Origin: an uncultured Oscillibacter sp.
Lineage (GTDB): Bacteria > Bacillota > Clostridia > Oscillospirales > Oscillospiraceae
DNA: 29,757 bases
Direction of reading: 5' to 3'
Assembly (NCBI GenBank): GCA_910587875.1
Contig: CAJUOD010000027.1
Span: 1 to 29,757 of the forward strand
The translations under genes were made by a program, and so were the position numbers. Positions within the stretch are counted from its first letter, which is position 1; the number at the start of each line of letters is the position of its first letter. Shown here in pieces: positions 21,308 through 29,724 of the stretch. The notes below the pieces were generated by a model. It was not told the origin of the DNA, did no database searches, and saw only the letters and a list, made by a program, of their open reading frames with translations.

Positions 21308-22489
21308 TCAGATCCGGGCCACGCCGGATTTCCGGGCGGCTTCGGCCACGGCCTGGGCGACTGCGGGTCCCACCCGCTTGTCGAAGGCCTTGGGGATGAT
21401 GTAGTCGGCGGACAGCTCCTCCTCGGAAATCAGCCCCGCCAGGGCGGCGGCGGCGGCCATTTTCATCTCCTCGTTGATGTCGCTGGCCCGCACGTCGAAG
21501 GTCCCCCGGAAGACCCCGGGGAAGGCCAGCACGTTGTTGATCTGGTTGGGGTAGTCGCTCCGCCCGGTGGAGACCACCGCCGCGCCTCCCGCCTTGGCCT
21601 CGTCGGGGAAGATCTCCGGCGTGGGGTTGGCGCAGGCGAAGACAATGGCGTCCCGGTTCATGGTTTTCACCATGTCCGTGGTGACGGTCCCCGGGGCTGA
21701 GACGCCGATGAACACGTCTGCGCCCACCAGGGCGTCCGCCAGAGTTCCGGCCTGTCTTTCCAGGTTCGTCACCTGGGCCATTTCCTCTTTGATCCAGTTC
21801 AGGTCCTCCCGGCCTTGGTAGATGGCGCCCTTCCGGTCGCACATGGTGACATGCCGGAAGCCCGCGGACAGCAGCAGCTTCACGATGGAGACGGCGGCGG
21901 CCCCTGCGCCGGAGGTGACCACCCGCGCGTCCTCCTTTTTCTTTCCCACCACCTTCAGGGCGTTGGTCAGGCCCGCCAGGGTGATGATGGCCGTCCCGTG
22001 CTGGTCGTCGTGGAAGATGGGGATGTCGCATTTCTCTTTCAGCTTCCGCTCAATCTCAAAGCACCGGGGGGCGGCGATATCCTCCAGGTTGATGCCCCCG
22101 AAGGACCCGGACATCAGGTAGACCGCGTTGACAAACTCGTCCACGTCGTGGGTTTTCACGCAGAGGGGGAAGGCGTCCACCCCGCCGAAGGCCTTGAAGA
22201 GGACGCACTTGCCCTCCATGACGGGCATGCCCGCCTCGGGGCCGATGTCCCCCAGGCCCAGGACGGCGGAGCCGTCGGTGATGACGGCGCAGAGGTTGTG
22301 CCGCCGGGTGAGCTCATAGCTCTTGCTGATGTCCTTCTGAATCTCCAGGCAGGGCTGGGCCACGCCGGGGGTGTAGGCCAGGCTTAAATCGTCCTTGGTC
22401 TCCACGGGGACCGTGGCCACGACCTCGATTTTTCCCTTCCACTCCCCGTGGAGCCGGAGGGATTCCTTCGCGTAATCCATGCTTTTCAT
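21308..22489 (-). CDS. Malic enzyme (NAD(P)-dependent, short bacterial type)
   Basis: 393 residues, the usual length for the short bacterial malic enzyme that decarboxylates malate to pyruvate with reduction of NAD(P). Key segments are LAYTPGVAQPC (catalytic Tyr), GKCVLFKAFGGVDAFPLCV (catalytic Lys region), IPIFHDDQHGTAIITLAG (metal-binding Asp residues), the nucleotide-binding SGAGAAAVSIVKLLL and ACANPTPEI with SGRSDYPNQINNVLAFP-type C-terminal residues. AGAGG precedes the ATG. It has its own promoter at 22535-22563 and a GC-rich leader hairpin next to the ribosome binding site (CCCGCC/GGCGGG). Preference for NAD or NADP cannot be judged from the sequence by eye. Confidence 0.92.
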   Translation of the reverse strand: MKSMDYAKESLRLHGEWKGKIEVVATVPVETKDDLSLAYTPGVAQPCLEIQKDISKSYELTRRHNLCAVITDGSAVLGLGDIGPEAGMPVMEGKCVLFKAFGGVDAFPLCVKTHDVDEFVNAVYLMSGSFGGINLEDIAAPRCFEIERKLKEKCDIPIFHDDQHGTAIITLAGLTNALKVVGKKKEDARVVTSGAGAAAVSIVKLLLSAGFRHVTMCDRKGAIYQGREDLNWIKEEMAQVTNLERQAGTLADALVGADVFIGVSAPGTVTTDMVKTMNRDAIVFACANPTPEIFPDEAKAGGAAVVSTGRSDYPNQINNVLAFPGVFRGTFDVRASDINEEMKMAAAAALAGLISEEELSADYIIPKAFDKRVGPAVAQAVAEAARKSGVARI

Positions 22490-22534
22490 TCCTCTCCGCC
22501 CGCCGCCGCAGGCGGGCTGTTGTCAGTATCATAC

Positions 22535-22563
22535 AGTATAGCAAGCGCCCCGGAGAATTGCAA
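22535..22563 (-). promoter_or_regulatory. Promoter of the malic enzyme operon
   Basis: On the minus strand: -35 TTGCAA (22558-22563), 17-bp spacer, -10 TATACT (22535-22540), 46 bases before the ATG. Confidence 0.72.
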
Positions 22564-22613
22564 GCGGTTTCCCGCCGGGGCGAGGATCGGGCAAATCTCC
22601 TCTCGGCGGTTTG

Positions 22614-22642
22614 TTGACAATAAAAGAGAAAATAAGTATAAT
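22614..22642 (+). promoter_or_regulatory. Near-consensus promoter of the hybrid kinase operon
   Basis: -35 TTGACA (22614-22619), 17-bp spacer, -10 TATAAT (22637-22642): both boxes and the spacing are perfect. It is divergent from the malic enzyme promoter. The leader to the kinase start is about 90 bases. Confidence 0.88.
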
Positions 22643-22739
22643 ATATAAATGGAAGAATATCGGTCTGTCCTGGGCGGGGAAGTCCTTTCCCGAGGCGGCC
22701 GGGCGGTCCTTTTTGAGAGCATGGGAACGGGGCGTGGCT

Positions 22740-25304
22740 ATGAAAAAGAATCCAAACAACGGGAAAAAACGGGAGGGCTTCTTTCTGCTCTTCCCCATCT
22801 TACTGATCTTCTTCGTCTTTGGGACCATCGTCTTCTCGGTGTCCCAAAAGATTGCCAGGGAGATGTCCGAGTCCGCCATCGAGAACCTGAGTGAGAGCCT
22901 GGACCTCATCCAGAGCACCATTGAGGCGATCCTGCGCAGCGAGGCGGAGTTCCAGACGCTCATCGCCCGGGAGATCGCCCGGGCGGAGGACCCGGAGGAG
23001 TATATCCGATCCTGTGAAAAGAACCGGTCCATGTCCAAGATGTCCCTGATCCTGTCCGGGAAGACCGAAGGCGTCTCCAACACCGGGGAACGCTTCACGG
23101 AGGAGGAGCTGGACTTTTCCGCCGGGGGGACGGTGGACGGCCTGCCGGTGTCCCAGTCCTATGTAAACTACATGGGAACGTGGGCATATACCATCAAATG
23201 CCCCGTGGAGCGGGACGGGCGGGAGATCGGGACCCTCTATGCGGAGTATATCTATGACGCCGTGGACGGGTCCCTGCCCGACGGCTTCTACAACAAGCAG
23301 GCGTCGCTGTATATCATGGACGCGGAGAGCCGGCGCTTTGTGCTGAAGCCCAAGGGCATGGGACAGCGCAGCGCGGGGCATCTGAATCTGGAGGATTTCT
23401 ACCGGGCCAATGAGATCCAGGACCCGGAGATCCGGGCGGAGGTGGACGCGTGCCTGGAGGATGGGAGGGATATCCTGTTCTATCATGATATTCGGAACGT
23501 GCGGGCCCTCAGCTATATGTGGGCGGTGAACGGCGGGACTGTCTTCCTGGTGGGCTACGTGCCCGTCCAGGCCATCCAGCGGGAGGGGAAGAGCGTCAAC
23601 CAGAGTATTTTCACCGTGGTGGCGTCCATGCTGGCGGCGTTTTTCCTGTGTATCCTCCTTTATTACGTCAACTGGCGGCAGCAGGATAAGCTGCGGAGGG
23701 AGCGGGAGAAGGAGCGGAAGATCCACAGCCAGCAGCTGGCGGAGGCCCTCCAGGCCGCCCAGATCGCCAGCGAATCCAAGACCACCTTCCTCTCTAACAT
23801 GTCTCACGACATCCGCACGCCCATGAACGCGGTGCTGGGCTTCACCACCCTCCTGGCCACGGACGCGGAGAACCCCGCCAAGGTCCGGGAGTACACCCGG
23901 AAGATCATGGCCTCCGGCCAGCACCTCCTGAGCCTCATCAACGACATCCTGGACGTGTCCAAAATCGAGAGCGGGAAGGTCGTTTTGAACCTGGAAAAGT
24001 TCGCCCTGAACGACGTGGTGGCCTCGGTGGACGCCATCATCCAGCCCATGGCCCGGGCCCGGCGGCAGGAGTTCCACCTGGAGGTCACCGGCGTCCACCA
24101 CGAGTACCTGGTGGGGGACGAGACCCGCATCAATCAAATCTTAATCAACCTCCTCTCCAACGCCGTGAAGTACACCCCGGAGGGGGGGAACATCTGGTTC
24201 CGCATCATCGGGCTGAAGCAGCGCTCCAGCCAGTACGAGCACATCCGCATCGAGGTGGAGGACGACGGCTACGGCATGACGCCGGAGTATCTGGAGACCA
24301 TCTTCGACGCCTTCACCCGGGCGGAAAACAGCACCACCAACAAGGTCCAGGGCACCGGACTGGGCATGGCCATCACCAAGAGCATTGTGGAGCTCATGGG
24401 GGGCACCATCGAGGTCTTCAGCGAGGTGGACCGTGGGACCCTCTTCCGGGTGGACCTGGAGCTCCGCATCCAGGAGGAGCAGGCCGACCAGCAGTTCTGG
24501 AAGCAGCGGGGCGTGTCCCGCATCCTGGTGGTGGACGGAGATCCGGGGAGCCGGGAGAGCATTCAAACTCTCATGGAGGAGACCGGCGTCCAGCTGAACG
24601 CCGCCGCCGACGGCCGGGAGGCCGCGGACTGGCTGCGGGGCGGCGGGGACTGCCAGCTGGTCCTTCTGGACTGGGAGACCTGCGGCCTCCCGGCGGCCAG
24701 AGAATTACGGGAGATCCTGCCCGGCGGCGTGCCCATCCTCCTTCTGGCGGAGTTCGGCGCGGGGGACCTGGAGGAGGCCCTGGAGCTGGAGCGCACAGCC
24801 GTGCTCACCAAACCCTTCTTTGCCTCCGCGCTCCGGGAGAAGGCGGAGGAGCTGTGGGCGGAGCCCGGCAAGAAGACCGCCCCGGAGGCCGAGGAGGACG
24901 GCAGCCTGGAGGGGATCCACTTCCTGGCGGCGGAGGACAACGAGATCAACGCGGAGATCCTGACGGAGCTCTTGGAGATCGAGGGAGCCTCCTGCGAGAT
25001 TGTGGAGAACGGCCTCCTGGCGGTGGAGCGCTTCCGGCAGTCGGAGGAGGGCGAGTTCGACGCCATTTTGATGGACGTCCAGATGCCGGTGATGAACGGC
25101 CACGAGGCCGCCCGGGCCATCCGCGCCCTGGAGCGGGAGGACGCCGGGCGGGTTCCCATCATCGCCATGACGGCCAACGCCTTCGCCGAGGACGAAAAGG
25201 CGGCCCTGGACGCGGGGATGGACGCCCATGTGCCCAAGCCCTTGAGCATGGAGCTTTTGAAGAAGGTTATCAGACACTGTATCAGAGGAGAGGAATCGCA
25301 ATGA
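22740..25304 (+). CDS. Hybrid sensor histidine kinase with two receiver domains
   Basis: 854 residues. A first membrane helix (about 14-36) and a second (about 290-312) frame an extracellular sensor region of some 250 residues. HisKA follows with FLSNMSHDIRTPMNAVLGF (phospho-acceptor His356), then HATPase_c (NQILINLLSNAVKYTPEGG, DDGYGMTPE, GTGLGMAITKSI) and two receivers. The first receiver is divergent but keeps Asp644 (LVLLDWE) and the Lys of VLTKPF. The second is canonical with Asp779 (ILMDVQMPVMNG). No DNA-binding output or Hpt domain is present. I chose ATG 22740 because longer in-frame starts reach into the promoter. Its stop overlaps the start of the solute-binding lipoprotein gene (ATGA), so the two are made together. 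Confidence 0.9.
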   Translation: MKKNPNNGKKREGFFLLFPILLIFFVFGTIVFSVSQKIAREMSESAIENLSESLDLIQSTIEAILRSEAEFQTLIAREIARAEDPEEYIRSCEKNRSMSKMSLILSGKTEGVSNTGERFTEEELDFSAGGTVDGLPVSQSYVNYMGTWAYTIKCPVERDGREIGTLYAEYIYDAVDGSLPDGFYNKQASLYIMDAESRRFVLKPKGMGQRSAGHLNLEDFYRANEIQDPEIRAEVDACLEDGRDILFYHDIRNVRALSYMWAVNGGTVFLVGYVPVQAIQREGKSVNQSIFTVVASMLAAFFLCILLYYVNWRQQDKLRREREKERKIHSQQLAEALQAAQIASESKTTFLSNMSHDIRTPMNAVLGFTTLLATDAENPAKVREYTRKIMASGQHLLSLINDILDVSKIESGKVVLNLEKFALNDVVASVDAIIQPMARARRQEFHLEVTGVHHEYLVGDETRINQILINLLSNAVKYTPEGGNIWFRIIGLKQRSSQYEHIRIEVEDDGYGMTPEYLETIFDAFTRAENSTTNKVQGTGLGMAITKSIVELMGGTIEVFSEVDRGTLFRVDLELRIQEEQADQQFWKQRGVSRILVVDGDPGSRESIQTLMEETGVQLNAAADGREAADWLRGGGDCQLVLLDWETCGLPAARELREILPGGVPILLLAEFGAGDLEEALELERTAVLTKPFFASALREKAEELWAEPGKKTAPEAEEDGSLEGIHFLAAEDNEINAEILTELLEIEGASCEIVENGLLAVERFRQSEEGEFDAILMDVQMPVMNGHEAARAIRALEREDAGRVPIIAMTANAFAEDEKAALDAGMDAHVPKPLSMELLKKVIRHCIRGEESQ

Positions 25305-26602
25305 AGAAGCTTATGAGGAGAGGAGCCGCCCTGTTCCTGGCGGGACTGGCGGCGCTGTCCCTGACGGCCTGCGGCGGACACGAGCCTCCCACGAACCTGG
25401 TTTCCCAGGACAAGGAGGAGGAGCGGGTGGTGAACCTGTTCAGCCCCATGGAGAAGACGGATCCCAACGCGGAGAACGTGGCCCGGACGGCGGCGGACCT
25501 GACGGTGGCGATGGCGGAGGAAGCGCTGGGCGTCAGCGTGGCTTACTGGACCTACACGGCGGAGGATTATCAGGACAAAACTTACGACGAGGTCGCCCTG
25601 GACCGGGCCCGCAGCAATATGGACGATCTGTACCTCCTCAATCCGGACGTGATTCTGGCGCTGGGAGCGGAGGGAAGGCTGATGGACCTGTCCGGGCTGG
25701 ACAGCGCCCAAAACCTCCGGGAGATTATCCGCACCGCCAACACGGTGGACGGCAGACTGGTGGCCATCCCCCAGGAGGTGGTGGCCTATGGCCTGTTCGT
25801 CAATGTGGACCTGTTCAAGCGGTACGGCCTCTCCCTGCCGGAGACTCCGGAGGAGTTTTTGGAGTGCTGCCGGGTCTTTCAGGAAAACGGGATCGAGACC
25901 CCCATCGGCGCCAACCGCTGGTGGCTGGAGACCTTCGTCTTTGCCCTGGCCTACGCGGACCTGTACAACGGCGGGAATACGGAAGCGGAGATCGCGGCCC
26001 TCAACAGCGGCGAGGCCAAATACAGCGACTATATGCGTCCGGGCTTTGAGTTCCTTCAGACCCTCATGGACCGGGGCTATATCGACGCGGAAAAGGCCCT
26101 GGTCAGCGAGGCCATCGATGGGGAGGGCCCGGATTTTCTGGCGGGGAAAACCCCCATCGTCATGGCCTACTGGGGGGCGGCGAACACGGAAACCGCCTAT
26201 GGCAAGACGGATTTTGAAATGCAGGTCATCGGCTTCCCAAGCCCTCGGGGACAGATGCCGGTGATGCCCATGACCGGCTGGGCCGTGGGCGCGGAGGCGG
26301 AGCATGCCGAGGACGCCATGCGGGTGATGGACGTTATCGTCTCCGACGAGGCGCTTCAGCTTTTCTCGGAGACGAACCGGGTCATCTCCCCCTCTAAAAA
26401 CGTGAAGGTGGACTGCGTCCCCGCCCTGCGCCCCCTGAACGACCGCATTGAGGAGGGGGTCTACGTCCTGGGCTCCAACGCGGGCATGAGCGTGGAGCAG
26501 TGGGGGAACACCTGCTTGATCGTCCGGCAGCTGCTGGGCGGCGCCACCGTGGACGAGTGCATGGCGGCCTTTGACGAGCTCCAGGCCAAGGCCATGGGCT
26601 GA
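25301..26602 (+). CDS. Extracellular solute-binding lipoprotein (family 1), kinase-coupled
   Basis: 433 residues. The N-terminus is a lipoprotein signal (MKKLMRRGAALFLAGLAALS) with lipobox LTAC and Cys24 as the lipidated residue. The mature part has the pattern of ABC-type sugar-binding proteins: VAIPQEVVAYGLFVNVDLFKRYG, TPEEFLECCRVFQENGI, FLAGKTPIVMAYWG and MPMTGWAVGAEAEHAEDAMRV. It would sit on the outer face of the cytoplasmic membrane. No permease or ATPase genes follow; a terminator does. The 4-base ATGA overlap with the kinase gene suggests that it feeds a ligand signal to the kinase's extracellular domain and may not be a transporter part. GAGAGGA lies upstream of the ATG. Confidence 0.87.
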   Translation: MKKLMRRGAALFLAGLAALSLTACGGHEPPTNLVSQDKEEERVVNLFSPMEKTDPNAENVARTAADLTVAMAEEALGVSVAYWTYTAEDYQDKTYDEVALDRARSNMDDLYLLNPDVILALGAEGRLMDLSGLDSAQNLREIIRTANTVDGRLVAIPQEVVAYGLFVNVDLFKRYGLSLPETPEEFLECCRVFQENGIETPIGANRWWLETFVFALAYADLYNGGNTEAEIAALNSGEAKYSDYMRPGFEFLQTLMDRGYIDAEKALVSEAIDGEGPDFLAGKTPIVMAYWGAANTETAYGKTDFEMQVIGFPSPRGQMPVMPMTGWAVGAEAEHAEDAMRVMDVIVSDEALQLFSETNRVISPSKNVKVDCVPALRPLNDRIEEGVYVLGSNAGMSVEQWGNTCLIVRQLLGGATVDECMAAFDELQAKAMG

Positions 26603-26623
26603 GAGCGATAAGGAGACCAGGGG

Positions 26624-26651
26624 AGCGGGCCAGGAGGCCCGCTTTCTCTTT
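26624..26651 (+). terminator. Rho-independent terminator after the solute-binding protein gene
   Basis: An 8-bp stem AGCGGGCC/GGCCCGCT (26624-26631 with 26636-26643), an AGGA loop and TTCTCTTT after it. Confidence 0.8.
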
Positions 26652-26701
26652 GCCTGTGACAAACCGGTATGGATTTGCGGAAAAGCCGCAGGGGCCCTCC
26701 G

Positions 26702-26731
26702 TTGACGCGCTCCCGCCCGCTGTGGTATAAT
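26702..26731 (+). promoter_or_regulatory. Promoter of the LytTR regulator and GHKL kinase operon
   Basis: -35 TTGACG (26702-26707), 18-bp spacer, -10 TATAAT (26726-26731). The predicted start at about 26738 lies after the in-frame ATG at 26735, which therefore cannot be the start codon. Confidence 0.78.
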
Positions 26732-26788
26732 AATATGGTTTTTCAGTCGGAGCCGCTTAGCGTAAAAACTGTGGGGGAGGCGTTTGCA

Positions 26789-27523
26789 CTGAAGATCGCG
26801 CTTTGTGACGATGAGATCCGGCAGCTTCAACAGGTGGAGGCGCTCCTGGAGGAATACCACAGCGCGCGCCCCGGCGGGGAGTGGGCTGTGTCCTCGTTTT
26901 CCTCCGGCATGTCGCTGCTGGAGCACCTGCAGGCCCGGGGCGCCTTTGACGTTTACCTGCTGGATGTGATCATGCCCGGGATCGACGGCATCGAGCTGGG
27001 CGTGAGCATCCGGGAGCTGGACCAGGGCGGGCATATCGTCTATCTCACCTCCTCGCCGGACTTCGCGGTGGACTCCTACCGGGCCAGGGCGTCGGACTAT
27101 CTGCTCAAGCCCGTGGAGGAGGAGCGCCTGTTCCAGGCCCTGGATGAAATCGCCCGCCGCCTGGACCGGGAGCGCCGGGACTTCGTGACCGTCAAGACCC
27201 GGGACGGCTTCCTGCGGCTCCCCCTGAGGACCATCGTCTGCGGGGAGCTGGTCCGGCGCTGCGTGCACTACCACCTCTCAGACGGGTCCATGATCGAGGG
27301 CATGAGCCTGCGGGGCTCCTTCCAAGACGCGGTGAAGCCCCTGCTGGAGGATTCCCGCTTTGTGCTGTGCGCCGCGTCCTTCTTCGCCAACCTCTCCTTT
27401 GTGGAGCGGATCGGCTCCGACGGGCTGCAGCTGGCGGACGGCAGGACGCTCCCCCTGTCCCGGGGGCTCCGGACCGGGGTGACCGGCCGGTGGATGGATC
27501 ATTACTTGGGGGGAGAGGGATAG
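26789..27523 (+). CDS. LytTR family response regulator (probable CTG start)
   Basis: 244 residues if started at CTG 26789. The receiver opens LKIALCDDEIRQL, matching the usual MKIAICDDE start of this family; Asp59 in YLLDVIMPGIDG is the phosphorylation site and Lys of YLLKPVEEERLF is conserved. The LytTR DNA-binding domain follows at about 140-240 (DFVTVKTRDGF, CAASFFANLSFVERI, GRTLPLSRGLRTGV). GGGGGAGG (26773-26780) lies 8 bases before the CTG. No ATG, and no TTG in the right frame, sits there; GTG 26771 would need a ribosome site that is not seen. It probably regulates exported, cell-surface or transport functions, as LytTR proteins do, and pairs with the kinase gene one base downstream. 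Confidence 0.85.
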   Translation: MKIALCDDEIRQLQQVEALLEEYHSARPGGEWAVSSFSSGMSLLEHLQARGAFDVYLLDVIMPGIDGIELGVSIRELDQGGHIVYLTSSPDFAVDSYRARASDYLLKPVEEERLFQALDEIARRLDRERRDFVTVKTRDGFLRLPLRTIVCGELVRRCVHYHLSDGSMIEGMSLRGSFQDAVKPLLEDSRFVLCAASFFANLSFVERIGSDGLQLADGRTLPLSRGLRTGVTGRWMDHYLGGEG

Positions 27524-27524
27524 G

Positions 27525-28805
27525 ATGCCCAGTCAAAATATCTATGTCCAGCTCTCCATCATCTACTGCATGGTGCACATGCTGGTGCTGTTCTCCCTCT
27601 TTTACGAGTACCGGGGCTCCCGGAGGCGGTTCTGGTCCGTGACGGGGCCCGTGATCGGGCTGCTGTCGGCGGTCTTCGTGTACCTGCTGGTGACCCGGGG
27701 CGTGACCGTCATGGGGCAGTACGGCCTGGTCCTGGGGGCGGTGCCCACGCTGCTGCTCTTTTTCGCCTTCGCCAAGGACCGGAACGCCAAGTTCGTGTTC
27801 ATCTTCTGCCTGGCGGACACGGTGAACATTTGGCTCCAGCTCTCCAGCGGGCTCATCGACTACGCCGTGGGCGGCGGCGGGCTGGTGACGCTGTTCCTGC
27901 GGGTGTCGGCCTATCCGGTGCTGGAGTATGTGGTGTGGCGGTGGCTGCGCCGCCCCTTCCTGGAGATCGGAAACTCCTTCCGGGGCGGCTGGGCGCTGTT
28001 CGCGGCGCTGACCGGGGTCTGCTACGTGCTGTTGGCCCTGGTGAGCATCTACCCCACGGTTATCTACCAGCGCCCCCAGGACATCCCCATGGCGGTCACG
28101 CTGCTGGTCCTGGTGGCGCTGACCTACACCACCATTTTCATCGCCCTCCACCAGCAGAACGAGCTGTTCCGCGCCCGGGAGCGCCAGCGCACCTTTGAGA
28201 TCCAGACCCTCATGATGGAGCAGCGGGTGAGCCAGCTGCGGGACGCGGAGGGCCGCTTCCGGGTGGAGCGCCACGACCTGCGCCACCGGCTGCTGACCAT
28301 CGCCTCCCTGCTGCAGCAGGGGGACGCCCAGGCGGCGCTGGACTACATCGGGGCCTCCCAGCAGGCCCTGGGGGCCACGGAGGTGGAGCGCTACTGCGCC
28401 GACCCCGCCCTGGACGCCGTGCTGAGCAGCTATTTCCGCCAGGCCAGGGAGCTGGACGTCCAGCTGGAGGCCCACATCGACCTGCCCGCCCGGCTCCCCG
28501 TGCCCTCGGCGGAGCTGTCCACCGTCTTCGCCAACGCCCTGGAGAACATGATCCACGCCGTGCGGGAGCTGCCGGTGGGGGAGCGGCGCATGATCTGCAA
28601 GTGCATCCACACCCCCTGTCTGATGATGGAGTTCTCCAACCCCTGCGGCGGCGATGTGCGTCTTGGCTCCGACGGGCTCCCCGTCCCCCGGGATGCGGGG
28701 CACGGCATCGGCACCCGGTCCATTGCCGCCTTCGCGGAGAAGTACCAGGCCATCTGCTCCTTCCAGGTGGAGAACGGCTGGTTCAAGCTGCGCCTGGCGC
28801 TGTGA
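27525..28805 (+). CDS. GHKL-domain sensor histidine kinase (AgrC/LytS-like)
   Basis: 426 residues. The first 210 residues hold about six to seven membrane helices with short loops, as in AgrC-type receptors. A coiled-coil stretch (QQNELFRARERQRTFEIQTL and on) leads to the phospho-acceptor motif VERHDLRHRL, with His250 as likely acceptor. The ATP-binding GHKL domain shows the N-box VFANALENMIHAV and the G-box DAGHGIGTRSI. It starts one base after the stop of the LytTR regulator, so they form a two-component pair. AgrC relatives sense peptides, but no agrB- or agrD-like gene is seen, so the signal is unknown. Confidence 0.9.
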   Translation: MPSQNIYVQLSIIYCMVHMLVLFSLFYEYRGSRRRFWSVTGPVIGLLSAVFVYLLVTRGVTVMGQYGLVLGAVPTLLLFFAFAKDRNAKFVFIFCLADTVNIWLQLSSGLIDYAVGGGGLVTLFLRVSAYPVLEYVVWRWLRRPFLEIGNSFRGGWALFAALTGVCYVLLALVSIYPTVIYQRPQDIPMAVTLLVLVALTYTTIFIALHQQNELFRARERQRTFEIQTLMMEQRVSQLRDAEGRFRVERHDLRHRLLTIASLLQQGDAQAALDYIGASQQALGATEVERYCADPALDAVLSSYFRQARELDVQLEAHIDLPARLPVPSAELSTVFANALENMIHAVRELPVGERRMICKCIHTPCLMMEFSNPCGGDVRLGSDGLPVPRDAGHGIGTRSIAAFAEKYQAICSFQVENGWFKLRLAL

Positions 28806-28823
28806 GCCGGAGAGAATAGGCCA

Positions 28824-28853
28824 AAGGGACCGCCCCGTCCGGGGCGGTCCCTT
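28824..28853. terminator. Hairpin between convergent kinase genes
   Basis: A perfect 13-bp stem (28824-28836 with 28841-28853) with a GTCC loop, between the GHKL kinase and the convergent PfkB-type gene. No T-run follows on either strand beyond the TT at the stem end, so it is a terminator by position more than by sequence. Confidence 0.6.
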
Positions 28854-28868
28854 GCGCGCTCTTCCGTT

Positions 28869-29724
28869 TTACGCCTGGTAGAAGGCGGCGATATAGTCCT
28901 CCACGTCCTTCCGGCTCCCCTGGAAGGGACCGGGGGTCTCCATTTTCAGGGAGACCAGGGCCGTGCAGTACAGCAGGGCCTCCTCGATCCCCGCCCGCTG
29001 CCGCTCGGTGATATACCCGGCGAAGGTGGTATCCCCCCGGCCCGTCCGGCCGGAGAGGTTCCGGGCCTTGATGGGGCAGGTGTAGATCCGCTCCCCGTCG
29101 TAGGCCAGCACCTCCGTGTTGTGGGTAATCAGGACCTCCTTGGCCCCCCACTGGTGGAGCAGCTTCGCCGCCTCCGCCCGGTCCGTCAGGCCGGTGAGGA
29201 TCTCCGCCTCGGCGGCGTCGGTCTTCAAATAGTCGATACAGGGCAGATACTCCCGCTTCTCCGCCCAGTCGTGGAAGGCCATGGTCTTGTCCGGCTCCAC
29301 GTGCCGCAGCAGACACTGGACGTCCACCGCCACCTTGCCGTGCTTCGCCGCCTCGGCAAAGAGGGGCCCGTCGAAGTCCCCGTAGACCAGCCCGGCGAAG
29401 TGGTAGATCTTCGCCTCCACGTCCGGCAGCTCCTCAAACCGGAAGGGGTCGCAGACCCCCATGGAGGTGCAGGAGCGCTTCTCCTTGTCGGCGGTGAAGT
29501 ACTGGTTGCGGATGGAGCAGGTGGCCCTGGAGGGCTTCCAGTACAGGTCCGCGCCGGACCCGGCGAAGCGGGTCTCCACGTCGGCATCGGCGGGGTTCAG
29601 CTTGGTGAAGAGGGCCGTCCGGTTTCCGCTCCTCGCCGCCGCGAAGCCGGAGGCCACCACGGCCCCGCCGACCTCCTTCCGCTCGTTGCCCTGATAGTCG
29701 ATGTTGTGGTCCAGGGACACCGGT
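28869..29724 (-). CDS. PfkB family carbohydrate kinase (5' truncated at contig end)
   Basis: About 284 residues are visible. The frame runs out into adapter sequence at 29725, so the true N-terminus is missing. A GTG at 29718-29720 looks like a start but is more likely the Val of the conserved opening strand (PVSLDHNIDYQG). Family features are KEVGGAVVASGFAAARSGNRTALFTKLN near the N-terminus (gly-rich substrate region), YLKTDAAEAEILTG, LITHNTEVLAYDG and the C-terminal GRTGRGDTTFAGYI with the catalytic Asp. That motif reads GRGD where most members have GAGD. The kinase would phosphorylate a sugar or nucleoside in the cytoplasm. The substrate is not readable. Confidence 0.85.

Noticed and set aside
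22649..22894. A possible leaderless 81-codon gene starting 7 bases after the -10 box of the kinase promoter
   Set aside because: It overlaps the kinase gene by 155 bases in another frame, has no recognisable features, and would disturb translation of the kinase.
25301..26602. Start of an ABC sugar transporter operon
   Set aside because: No permease or ATPase gene follows; a terminator and then an unrelated two-component system come next.
24563..27274. A 903-codon open frame on the minus strand opposite the kinase and lipoprotein genes
   Set aside because: It spans several real plus-strand genes and terminators and shows no protein-family pattern. It is an antisense shadow.
29718..29720. GTG as the start of a complete PfkB-type gene
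   Set aside because: The frame is open up to the adapter junction, and the conserved first strand of the PfkB fold would be missing. The gene is truncated by the contig end.
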